Shown here piece by piece: positions 14,301 to 25,000 of a stretch of DNA of 64,000 nucleotides; the first letter of the stretch is position 1, and the number at the start of each line of letters is the position of its first letter. The stretch comes from Vitellaria paradoxa (Eukaryota > Streptophyta > Magnoliopsida > Ericales > Sapotaceae). The notes beneath the pieces were generated by a model. It saw nothing but the letters and a program-made list of their open reading frames with translations. It did not search any database and was not told where the DNA came from. The stretch lies in assembly GCA_019916065.1 (NCBI GenBank), contig CM034243.1, positions 5,359,860-5,423,859 on the forward strand. Reading direction: 5' to 3'. A program made the position numbers and the translations under genes.

Positions 14301-14877
14301 GTTCTTTGATTATGAGAGAGCTTACTACCAGGAATATGCAGTTGGATTTTCCGGTATCCTCTTTGCCATGAAAGTCATTCTCAATTCCCAATCAGATGAC
14401 TACACTAATGTCCATGGATTGATGGTACCGGCTCGGCATGCCGTGTGGGCTGAACTGATTCTCATCCAAATGTTTGTACCTGGTGTCTCTTTTCTTGGCC
14501 ATCTTGGTGGGATACTGGCTGGTATCATCTATCTCAGGTTGAAAGCTTCATATTCAGGTTCAGATCCACTGACTAGTATCTTTAGAGGTTTCACTTATGT
14601 GCTGAGCTGGCCTTTTAGGTTAGTGCTGGGCTTCCTTCCATTCCAACGGCGAAGAATTTGGGGTAGAGGAACTGCTGGCCGAGATCAGAGGAATACACCT
14701 GGTCCATGGAGATGTCAAGCATGTACATTTGATAATTCTGGCTGGTTAAGTGCGTGCGAGATGTGTGGCACCAGTCGTAATGGGAATGGACTGTCATCCC
14801 TTGGTTCATCAAATCAGACTCATGACCTTCCTTTGGAAGAATTACGTTGGAGGCGGCTTCAGAGATATAGTAGGTGA
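4599..14877 (+). CDS. RBL14: Rhomboid-like intramembrane protease with C-terminal RanBP2 zinc finger (RBL14 type)
   Basis: Two exons, 4599-4811 and 14101-14877, join in frame across AAG|GTACAA and CGAGCAG|CACAGG to give 329 residues. The start ATG at 4599 opens [15 protein letters not shown]; an in-frame ATG lies upstream at 4536, but its extension is acidic and unlike the family. The rhomboid fold is clear: the HLVYNM motif at about 90-95, the catalytic serine in GFSG (S155), and the catalytic histidine in GHLGG (H205), with hydrophobic segments between them. Residues 272-296 form a RanBP2-type zinc finger (W274, C276, C279, C290, C293). This combination and length match the plant RBL14/RBL15 subgroup; the Arabidopsis member is annotated as mitochondrial. 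Substrates are not inferable here. The single 9,289-bp intron (4812-14100) is swollen by a hAT element and LINE remnants. Both catalytic residues are intact, so the gene looks functional. Confidence 0.88.
4812..6859 (+). other. RBL14 intron, 5' part: no gene seen
   Basis: This is intron sequence after the donor GTACAA at 4812. It holds an (AT)n microsatellite at 5330-5356 and otherwise unremarkable AT-rich DNA. The short frames in it carry no recognisable domain. Confidence 0.6.
5330..5356. repeat. (AT)n microsatellite
   Basis: About 13 AT dinucleotides followed by a T-run, inside the RBL14 intron. Confidence 0.9.
6860..7260 (+). mobile_element. LINE (non-LTR retrotransposon) remnant A
   Basis: Forward translation gives, with frame breaks and stops, [15 protein letters not shown], then [12 protein letters not shown], then [13 protein letters not shown] and EVESFF. 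These match in order the segment after the reverse transcriptase core of plant LINEs (G..LW..I, then RFW.D.W, then W..R..RNL.DWE). The piece is short, stop-ridden and has no poly-A of its own. It ends near the hAT insertion at 7322. Confidence 0.55.
7322..12288 (-). mobile_element. hAT transposon (outer ends), inside the RBL14 intron
   Basis: The left end opens tagggatgtaaacgggt and the right end closes cattgacatcccta, the typical plant hAT terminus TAGGGATGT and its reverse complement. The flanking 8-bp sites are gggagatg (7314-7321) and gggagagg (12289-12296), a 7 of 8 match as expected for a hAT target duplication. A second, better inverted match to the left end (about 45 bp, ending acattctta at 10989) lies inside, so the unit 7322-10989 may be a complete element and 10990-12288 may belong to a related copy. 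The interior carries a transposase on the - strand, a SINE-like motif (8225-8255), a long A-run (11777-11799) and a short inverted repeat (11351-11367 with 11474-11489). Confidence 0.75.
8342..10593 (-). pseudogene. hAT transposase, broken
   Basis: Reading 10593 downwards, the first block (110 residues, to 10261) has a BED zinc finger: W..M, then C..C (VCNYC), then H....C (HNHLKHC). The second block (10240-9882) continues with [15 protein letters not shown] proper intron follows: donor GAG|GTAATAG at 9882/9881 and acceptor TTTAG|GTTTAT at 9775/9774. The third block (9774-8489) holds [11 protein letters not shown] and, near its end, the hAT C-terminal dimerisation motif with [12 protein letters not shown] further intron (donor at 8488, acceptor before 8402) would add a short acidic tail. 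The first two blocks are out of frame with each other: a TAG stop just after LKHQK and an A10 run (minus strand, about 10242-10251) separate them. The copy is therefore probably inactive, though only two small lesions are visible. Confidence 0.8.
12300..12899. other. RBL14 intron between hAT and LINE B: no gene seen
   Basis: Mixed AT-rich intron DNA with a short ATT run near 12360. No domain is recognisable in either strand. Confidence 0.5.
12900..13856 (+). mobile_element. LINE remnant B with poly-A tail
   Basis: Forward translation shows [13 protein letters not shown], then [15 protein letters not shown], then [17 protein letters not shown] and EFPWKIIW. In this order they are the post-RT part and zf-RVT region of plant LINEs. 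Stops and frame changes are frequent. A 16-A run at 13841-13856 forms the expected 3' end, so this is a 5'-truncated copy in the same orientation as RBL14, ending about 245 bp before exon 2. Confidence 0.65.
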
Positions 14878-16533
14878 TGCAACTACTAGAACAAATGTAC
14901 AATAAGTGATTTCGGCCTAACTTCTCCAAGAAATTAGCGAATGGAGAGGGCACTATTGCTCAAATGCCTAATTTGTTTGTTCAAAAACTGGTTGAATTTT
15001 GTAAAATTTGCCTTGCATTTGCAAAATTCACAAATGAAGTGAAATTCAAATCTACGCCAATCTGAGAACTCGAGCTGCTGTGTAACCAAATCATCTTCAG
15101 ATAGGATTAATTAGAAACTGGGATTCGTACTCCAATTTTCCCCGATTGTGATGGCAAGGTGGCTGCCCTAATCTGAAAGCTAATGTGGATGCTTCTTTTG
15201 CATTAAGCCGTAACTCAACGTCTGTGTACTATTTTAGTTTCCAACTCCGAGAAGCTATCTTGGGTTTTTTTTTTTTTTTGTTGGGGGGGGGGTTAAATTC
15301 GGGGAATATCAACACAGGGGCTATGATAAATTTTAAAAGATGGATAATTTGACGTAGAATTATTGTTATTGCAGGAAGATGCATCGGGAGAGAGGAGTTG
15401 AACATGTAAAAAAGACAAACTAATAAAGAAACTTGAGATTGATTCATTTCACAAAAGATGGTTAATTCGATATAAAATTATTGTTATTCCAGAAAGATGC
15501 ATCAAGAAAAATATTGAGAGGAGTTGAGCACATAAAAAAAACAAACTAATAAGTTTCCTAATTAAGAAACTTGCAATTGATTTATTTCACAAGTTAATTT
15601 TTATGAGTTGAATTCGGTATCATTTCACAACTTAAGTTTTAAGATTTTTATAGAATTTGAAATCCAATCCAAAATAATAACATTTTATGAGAATTTATTA
15701 TTTTCTTAAATAATGTAATTAAGTAGATAAATGTATTTTCTTATATTATATTTATCATTTTTTTTTTACTTTCCATTCACATGATTAAATTTGATATTTC
15801 ACTTAAATTAATTCAATGCAATTCTTAAATTCAAAATGTATTTTAAACATAAAATTTTATTTATCAGATCAAATCAAATCAATTTTTATTTTAAAATGAA
15901 ATTAATTTTAATAATAAAATATTTTCAAATGGAGTGTTAATAAATTTAACCATTTATAAATTTATGCGAGACTTAAAATGTGTTAAAATATTAAAGGATT
16001 ATTTTGGATGATGAAAGTAATAAAAGCCCCCAAGGGCGGATGAAGAGATTTGTGAGGAAATGATGTTTGGATGAAAAAAAAAAAAAAAGTAAGGGAGAGT
16101 GGAAGCTGGGAAAGAAATTAAGCTTGAATATTAATATCCTAATAAACTAAAATTTTAGATTCTTATTTTAACAATAAAAAGAAGGATGAGAAGTATTAAA
16201 GTAAAATTTGATTAAAATCTCATGAGTACAAATGATAATTTGAAAGACAAGTTCATGCTAAGGATAAAAATAACTTGACCAAGTAATTTACTTAAACTAT
16301 ATGACTTGGGTGTTGTTTGAAGTTTTAAAAATATTTAAAAAATCAGAAATTAGGATAAAAAAATAACACGTAAAAAAGTTTTATTAGAAAGTAATTGAAA
16401 ACACCTTCCAACTTTATTTTTGGTCCCCCCCGGGACCCGATTTTTTCCCTCCTTTCTTTTATTTATTTATTTTTATTTATTTTGTTTTAAAGCCAACAAA
16501 GCGTGAGAGTGGAGTGCGAGGAAGGGCGGAGAA
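14878..16533. other. intergenic region between RBL14 and CHR18-like gene
   Basis: It holds the RBL14 3' UTR, T/G homopolymers (15265-15292), a two-copy repeat (15340-15595) and AT-rich DNA. The last few hundred bases should carry the promoter of the downstream helicase gene. I see no further gene. Confidence 0.6.
15340..15595. repeat. imperfect tandem duplication, ~120-130 bp unit
   Basis: Two adjacent copies share aaagatgg(a/t)taatt, then attattgttatt(g/c)cag, then aagatgcatc, then gagaggagttgA, then aaaaaa(g/a)acaaactaata and finally gattTatttcacaa. The second copy carries a small internal insertion. No coding content. Confidence 0.75.
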
Positions 16534-19059
16534 ATGGAATGGGATGATTGGGAGCTGAGTGCTGAAGAACTCGATTCCCTCGAAAGGAACGCACTCAACC
16601 AGATTGCTCACCGCAGTTCTTCATCTTCTACAACCACCGCTTTCCTCGTCGTCTTCCACTACCAGTTGCTCTTACCGGCAACAACAACCACATCGGCAGT
16701 ATTCTTCTACTTCTTTCCCAAAGTACGGGCACTCTCTGCTGAATCCCATCGCTAAGTCTCGTCACGACAACAAGGTCCATTGTTTTCTCACTTTCATCGT
16801 ACTCCCTTTTTTTTTTGTCTTAAACCCAGTCTCTGATATTTCGTTTACTAGGGTTATCTATGCTTCTACACATTTTGTGCTTGTAATCATTATATCAATT
16901 GTTCCAGCCATTTTTGTTGACACTGTTCAGCATGTTTTCTGCAATTTACTTTTCGATGCTTGTTGTAATTGCATGTCTAAAATTTGATTATGCACATTTT
17001 CTCCATTAAGGTGTGTGACGGTGCTTAAATTTGTTTTCAATGTTACTTCTTTGTTCGAGGCTTCTTTGGGAAAAAAAGTCTGTCCTCCATATATGCAAAA
17101 CCTTTCATTCAGGATGTTACAGGAGGCTGTTGCCTAAAGCATGAACTTTACAAACTTTATCCCCTATTTGACTATCTCAATTCAACTCAACCCAACTCAA
17201 CAAAGCCTTAGTCTTAAATTAATTGGATAACATCATTTCATTCCGCATAATTATTTACGTCATCATCTAAATTTTAGTTTCCTTCCTTGAGTATTTTATC
17301 CTTAAAGGCAAATTTCTATTCCCTAACCCAACATGCCTTAAAATTGTCATTTCAAATAATGAATTCAGACTGTCAAAATATTAAAATCATCATAAGGAAT
17401 GATGACTTAAGCTGGTAAGAAAAAATTTGGTTAGTGTTAACATTTTCAAAGCTAAGGACTACTTCAGAGTCGTCATTCACTTAGAGAATAGATTAGTCCT
17501 TATTTTGGGCGGCTTTATGAGTTCAAAAAACAAACCTGTTTTCAATCTTAAAGCAATAACAGTAATTGTGGAATGCATGCTTGTTTTTTTCTAAGCAAAA
17601 ACATTTTGAATTTATGACTTTTGAGAATAGTTTATCTAAAATTTTTGTTTTTGGAGTCATCAATGGCATTTAATAATGGAGAATGAATTAGAAATCTGAG
17701 TGTATATTTCTGCATTGAACACCAATACAACTCAACTGAACACATCCTTAGTCTCAAACTAGTTGGGGTTAATTACATGAATCATCATCCTTAATCTATT
17801 TTTGTTATGGGTATGTTCATAGGAAGTGATTGTACTTTATTCTGGCCGTCAACCTATGGCAATCCCCCTCCGTTATTTGGAATTAGGACGGGTTATGTTG
17901 AAACAAAACATTTAACAAGCACAGGCAGAGTTTGCTGCATCAAACCTGCCACGAAAATTTAAGGAAAATGATTTCTGTATTAGGAGATGGATCACATTAC
18001 TGCATATGCAGTTAGTTGGCAAGAGCAGTCGGTATTTACTTAGATGAATCTTATTTTCAATAGAATTTTCTTTGCATAACCTGGCAACCTCGTCGATAAA
18101 GCTTATCCAAAACGTTGAGTTGTAGATGATAATTTTTAAATTCAACTACATATGAAGAAGTTTAGATAAATTCAAATACGAATCAAGAAGTTATAGATGT
18201 TTTCATATATGGATAATGATAATGGTTTAAAGTTAAACTTAAAGGCAATTGTATCTCATCATTATCTTATAATGTTATCTTATTCTGTTGTGTATCCTGA
18301 TTCCTGAATACACCATGCACTCCTTATGCTCAATGAAATGTAAAAAACTATGCAAACCCTGATCCACATCATTTCTACGTCCTTTCACTCTTGTAGTCAG
18401 AATCTGAATAAGCGTGTTATTGAGTCTAAGAACTTTTGCACTGGAAATCCATTTCAGAAATCTGGCTCAATATTGTCTTCATTAAAAATGGTAATTGGAA
18501 TTTGGGTTTTCCCAAAAGCTTGGGTGGCATTCAATATCTGGTTCTCTTCAATTGGATAATTTCAAGATTGATAATATGTATCAATCCTTCTACCAGAGAA
18601 TACGCACCCATTTTTTATGTGCGTACATGTATGTTTGTTTATAAATGTGTCCATGTGATATAACTGTGTGTTGCTTTCAAGTCCATGGGCTAACTTCTAG
18701 ATCATGAATATGTACTTGCTACTTGCTAGAAATGGTTGAGGAGTAAAAGTCATTCCTTTTTGACAACTTTCCAGTCTGTTCCCCCCCTCCCCCCTCAAAG
18801 GACCAAAAATGTCATTTCATTACATTCCTACAACTTTAAAGTCATCGTAACAAAGGAAGACTTTAAGGTGCTACTGGGTTGGGGAATTAGTCTTTAAGTG
18901 ACTAGGTTAGGAAGTTTGGTTTGAATTTTAACTACTTTCGGCAAAAGCCTCATGTTACTGTAACCGGGAGTTTTCCTCCCAATTGCATGTTTATGTTTAA
19001 AACTTACAGCACTCTGTACACAATGCTATTTATATCTTATTGCTTATATCCAAAGAGGG

Positions 19060-19096
<37 letters not shown>

Positions 19097-22000
19097 CACT
19101 TTTTTGGTTTTAGCACACTGAAAGCCAGATTGTTCATTTTGATCCTTTAATTGGGTTTGAATCATTCATTGCATCAAACAGAAATGTTTTCAGTAACTGC
19201 TGAATGTTGTCAGCTAACTGAGCCAAGTGAACATTGCCCATGGAGATACCAATAGGCAGAGTGACATTCTAAATTCACATTTCTATATGCTTTGTTTCAA
19301 TCGGTTATTTACTCACATCTTTAATACGCTTTGTTTCAATCAGTTATTTACTCACATCTTTACCTCTGCTTTGTAAAGCTCATAGATGGTTCACTTCCTG
19401 CATCAATACAATCACAAGAAACTGGTGAGTTATTTCCCATTCTTTTCGTCATTTCTGTCTGCCATCATTAGCTTATTCACTTCTGTCTGCCTTCATTGGC
19501 TAATGCACTTTCTTCTATTCTTATTCCACATATATTCACCCCCCCTTGGGAAAAAGATGATTGTTTAAGGGAACAACCAAAACTCTCTGTTAAGTTTTTT
19601 CTACATGCCAGTGGAGACATTGCTGCAAAATTTTTGTATGACCAGGTGATCATTTATATGCTTGCAAACTTTTTTACATGAACTTTATTTTGTATTGTGT
19701 CCTCATTATACTTTATCTTCCATTAGGTACTTGTAGGAGCTTTCCGCAAGATTCCCAAAGCTAGCTGGAACTTGAAGGAGAGGTATACTCTCTTTGCATC
19801 GGGAAGAAATCCAACTGTTGTTAGTTCAATTTCCAATTTTCATTTGTTCTCAAAGTTCACCTTAAGTTGATGATTTTCTGTTGACCTGCAGATTATGGAT
19901 GTTCCCCATCTCATCTTTGTTGTCAGCAGAAAAAGTATTAAGGGAAATATCTGGTCTTAATGTTGAGGTAGCTATTAATTATTTTTCTTTGCCAGTTGTC
20001 CAACCCCTTTGTAGTTTCCCATGGATATCCCCTTTCTGGCTAGGAAATTTTTGCTTCATTTGGGTTAAGGAGAAGTGAGGATAAGTCTTAACCTTTGTTT
20101 GGGTGATCAATAAATAGGGAGGGTAGGGGACATTGGGATGGTCAAACCTCTCTTCACTTCTTGTCAACTTTAAACTAGATTTGGGTGTGGTGGTTCTGCA
20201 GGGTAATTTAAAGGGAAGGTTAGTGAGTACCAAATTTATTCCCATTTCTAATAAAAAGTGAATCCAAGTTGCACCCTCTTGTAGTTACGCAAGAATAAAA
20301 CATTCCTTACTTCCCTTCCCTTCTCTATCAGACAATATTACTTCTCCTTCGTTCCTGTTAGAATCCTTTCCTAACTTGTATGCGCTTGTGTATAGAATTG
20401 ATTAGAATCGTCTCCTAGTTTGTATAGGATTGTGTATTTCTTATTTTCTATTGTGTACATACTATACCAATATAAATATATAAGTAGACGACCCTTTTGG
20501 GCGTCAAGCATTCATTCAATACCTAACATAGTATTGGAGTAGCAATTGTAGAAAAAAAACCCTAGTCGTCTTTGTCTTGTCTCCAAAAAGAGCCAAATCC
20601 AATCTCCACTCGTCTTCGTCATCGAGAAGCTCGAGATCCAACGTTGTCATCTCCAGTAACCGTCGTCGTCATCAGGTTCATCGCTTGTTGTTACCAGTCA
20701 CCCTTGTCGCCATGAGGTTTTGTTGCTTGTCACTTCCCTCATTGCTCGTCACAAGTCTTCGAAGCCCTCGTCATCTTGATCATCAATGACCATCATGACC
20801 TTGCACAGCATTCTTTATTGTTGCCCAGTCATTAGCGACACTCTCAGTGACTTCGTTTACTCTTCTTCAAACTTGCCTAGTCATTGGCGACCTTTCTCTG
20901 TCTCCAGTTGTCTTCGCTCGTCAACCGAAGTATTGTTCTCCAAATTAGCTAAGTTCTAGTGTTAGGAATTTCCAAAGTGTCATATGGGGACTACTTATGT
21001 GGAGACTAATCCCTTTGGGACAACTGGTACACTAACCGAGTTAATTGCCTGGAAGTTGAATGGAAGCAATTATTCTCATTGGTTTAGAACTGTCAAGATT
21101 GCTCTAACTGGGTATGGTAAACTTAGGCACCTCACCAAATATGTTCCTCCCTCAACTAATACAAAATATGACACATGGATTCAAGAAGATGCCCACATAA
21201 TCAGTTTGCTATGGAGTTCTCTGGAGCCCATATTGCGTACACATTTACTTAGACATGCAAGGAGATTTGGGAATATTCTATGTTTTCAAGCAATATCACT
21301 CGCATATATGATTTGTCACTGGAATTCTTTCAATTACAACAGTCTGGTGGGCCAATCACTGGTCATTTTGCTTCCCTAAAGCAAGTTTATGAAGAATCAA
21401 TTGCTCTTCAACCACTGTCTATGGATGTCACAGAGGTGCAAAAAACAACATGAACAAATGGTTCTTCTCCTATTTCTTGCAGGGCTTGATCTTGAAATTG
21501 AACCTCTTAAGGCACAAATACTTGGTGATGCTTCTATTCCAACTTTGACTTAGACATTCTCTAGAGGTATCCAAGCTATATCTCCAAACTCATCATCACC
21601 ACCAGGTGCTACTCACTCTGCTCATATGCAGCAGTATACTGATAATAGAAGTACTAGCAGTCATGTATCTTCATTTTCTTCTATTAGTTGCGAGGGTCGC
21701 ACTAGGTGGACATAGCGGTCATGGTATAGGCCAACGACCAAAGTGCACTTATTGCGGCAAAGATGGTCACTACAAGGATAAGTGTTGGGACTTGTTTGGC
21801 AAACTTTCTTATATGGCACATGCTGCAACATTTGATTCTTCTACAGATGTACCTGCTGTCAATGATCATCCATAAACAATTACTCTCTTTGGAAAAGCGT
21901 ATTCTAAACTCATACAATATCTGACAACGTATCAAGCTTCTCTTGCTCTTCAAGGTAACCACATAGCTTGTCTATTTAATCATTCTCTTGATCCTTGGAT

Positions 22001-25000
22001 CATTGCCTCTGGTGTCTCAAATCATATGTTTGGGACATCCAAGTTTTCTGATATCCAATATTCATCCACCACTTCACATGTCGGCCAACTTACTGGACAA
22101 TTAAACTGCTCAAGGGCTCTACTACTTTGCACACAACCATCTATCGCATGTTCTGTAAGTGCTTCTCTATTAGATATCCATTGCCACCTTGGTCATCCTT
22201 ATTTGGATTAACTGAAGTATATGGTTCCTAGTTTGTGTCATTTGCAATCTTTAGCTTATGAGTCATGTTAGTTGGAAAATCATTATTGTGCTTCCTTTTA
22301 TCCTAGAATTTATAATTGATCTTTATGTCCTTTCCAAGTCATTCATTCAAATGTTTGAGGTTCTAGTTGCGTAACCACAAAATTGAGTTATAAGTACTCT
22401 GTCACTTTTGTGGATGACTTTGCTAGAATTACTTGGCTTATTTAATGAAAATCGATCTTATTTAATTTCAATCTTTCAAACCTTCTTGTGCAGAAATTAA
22501 AACTTAATTTGATATGTCGATTCAAGTTCTTTGTAATGATAATGCCAAGGAATATTTCTCGTAACCTTTTATTGATTTGATGTCCTTTCTAGAATACTTC
22601 ACCAAACCTTTTGCCCTTGCACATCTCAACAAAATGAAGTTTCTGAGAGAAATAATTTACACCTTATTAAGATAGCTTGATGCTTGTTATTTCAAATGAA
22701 TGTACCTAAAGGTTTTTATGGTGATGCTGTTCTCACTGTATGTCACTTGATTAATAGAATGTCCTCTTCAATTCTCCATGGCCGTTCTCCCCACTTTGGC
22801 ATTTTTCCTCATAGACACTATTCTTAGTATCATGTCGTATCATTGGTGTGTTACAATTGTCCACCAAACGGCTAGTAGAATTGATAACTTGGACCCTCGT
22901 TCTCATAGATGTATATTACTGGGGTATTATTTTTTTACAGAAAGGGTATAATGTTACAACCCATCTCTTAATAGGTATTTTATGAGTGTCACTGTTACAT
23001 TTCTTGAGTTTGTCCCCTTCTTTTCTCCATCATAGTCATTGTCTTCTCTTGGTTACAATTTCCTTATTCCTCTAGCACTATCCCCCGTAATTCATTGTCC
23101 TCCTCCCTCTAGTCGTCTTTCTCGTCCTAATTTGTAGGTCTATTCTAGGCATCAGGTTAATGAGCCTTCACCTATAGCCTCGGGTACTCCATGGTATTCC
23201 CCTGTGACTTCAAATCCTAACAATGAGTTAGACTTCCTGTTGCTGTTCTCTTGTTGCCAAGATTGCTTCTATTTGTCTTATTATCTCTCTGTAGCTATTT
23301 ACCATGTTCCCTTCACCAACTTGATGTGAAAAATACTTTCCTTCATGGTGACTTAGCTGAGAAAGTTTATATGGAGTAACCACATGGATTCGTTGTTCAG
23401 GGGGAGTTTGAGTTAGTTTGTAAATTGAAAAAAGCACTATATGGCTTGAAAAGTCCTCGTGGGTGTGGTTAGGTGTGTTTATTCGAGTAAAACCGGAACT
23501 AAGAATTGAATTACCCCAATTTTTTTGGTTCTCTAAAAAAATAACTGAACCCCAATCGAGAACCCGATTATTCAAAACCGAATTAACCAAAATAATTTGG
23601 TTTAGTTTTGGTTAAAATGGAATTAACCGAAATTTTATTTATATAAGTGTATCTACTTTTATTTTTGTTTTATAAATTTATTATTATTGTATTATATAAA
23701 TCATATTATCTATATAATTTCTAATTTATTTTTGTGCAAAATCATTGTTATATATATTTTATTTATATTTAATTTATAATTTGATTTTTGGTTATTCTGT
23801 TCTCCATGTACAAGAACCAAAAACGAAGTTAATTTTAGTTGGGGTCTAAAAAATAAACAAAACTGAACCAAAAATCGAATAATCGAACCGAATTATCCAA
23901 AAATCGAAATTTTCGGTTTGGTTTTCAGTTCCGGTTCGCTTTGCATACCTCTAGGTGTGTTTTGGTAAGTTCAGCAATGTAGTCACTGAATTTGGAATGA
24001 CTCATTGTGGGGTTGATACTTAAGCCCCGTTTGGTAACATTTTTGTTTTCTTTTTTTTCTATTTATATTTTCAAAATTTTGTAAACTCACAATAGAAATA
24101 TGTTTGTTAAATTTGTTTATATTTTTTTGTTTTTAAAAATAAAAATTTAAGCAGAAAAACGTAAACAAAAAAAAAAGTGTTTTCACTCTTTTTCTGTTGC
24201 AAATATTTTGTTAATTTTAAAATTGTCCATTTTTGTTCCGTCATATTAAAATAAATTATTTTATTGAAATAAATTATTTTAATTAATAATATAATTAAAT
24301 TTAATTAATTAAATTAATTATTAAATTAATATGTAATAATATCATTAAATTATTTTAGTTAAATAATAAAACTAAATTAATTAATTAAATTTAATTTCAT
24401 AATTAATTTAATTTAGTTTAATAATTAATTTAATTTAATTTAACTTAATAACTCATTATTAAATTATTTGAAATAAATATCATAATTAATTTAATTTAAT
24501 TTAACAATTAATTTAATTTATATAAAATAATTAACTATCAATATTTAATTTAATAATTAATTTATTTTAATTTAATAATTAATTATTATTACATAATTAA
24601 ATTAAATCATTTATAATTTAATTAATTTAATTTATATAAAATATTTTGTTAAATTATTTTAATAAATAAATAAATAAATTTAATTTAAATTATTTAATAA
24701 TTAATCTAATTTAACTCTTTATTTAATATGAAATATATTTTATTAAATTGTTTTTAATAAATAATATAAATAATATATTTTATATTTATTAAATTAAATG
24801 ATAAAATAATTATATTTCATTCAATTATTTTTAATAAATAATATAATTAAATTTGATATATTTTATATTTATTGAATAAATGATTTTAATAAATAAATTT
24901 AATTGATTAATTAAATTAATCTAATTAATTAAATTAATATGAAATAAATTTTATTAAATTCAATTAATTTTTAAAAAGTATTAAAATTAAATATTTTCTA

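Noticed and set aside
17820..17905. Possible extra helicase exon (translation VIVLYSGRQPMAIPLRYLE)
   Set aside because: Protein-like, but it does not resemble the helicase family and has no convincing splice sites on both sides.
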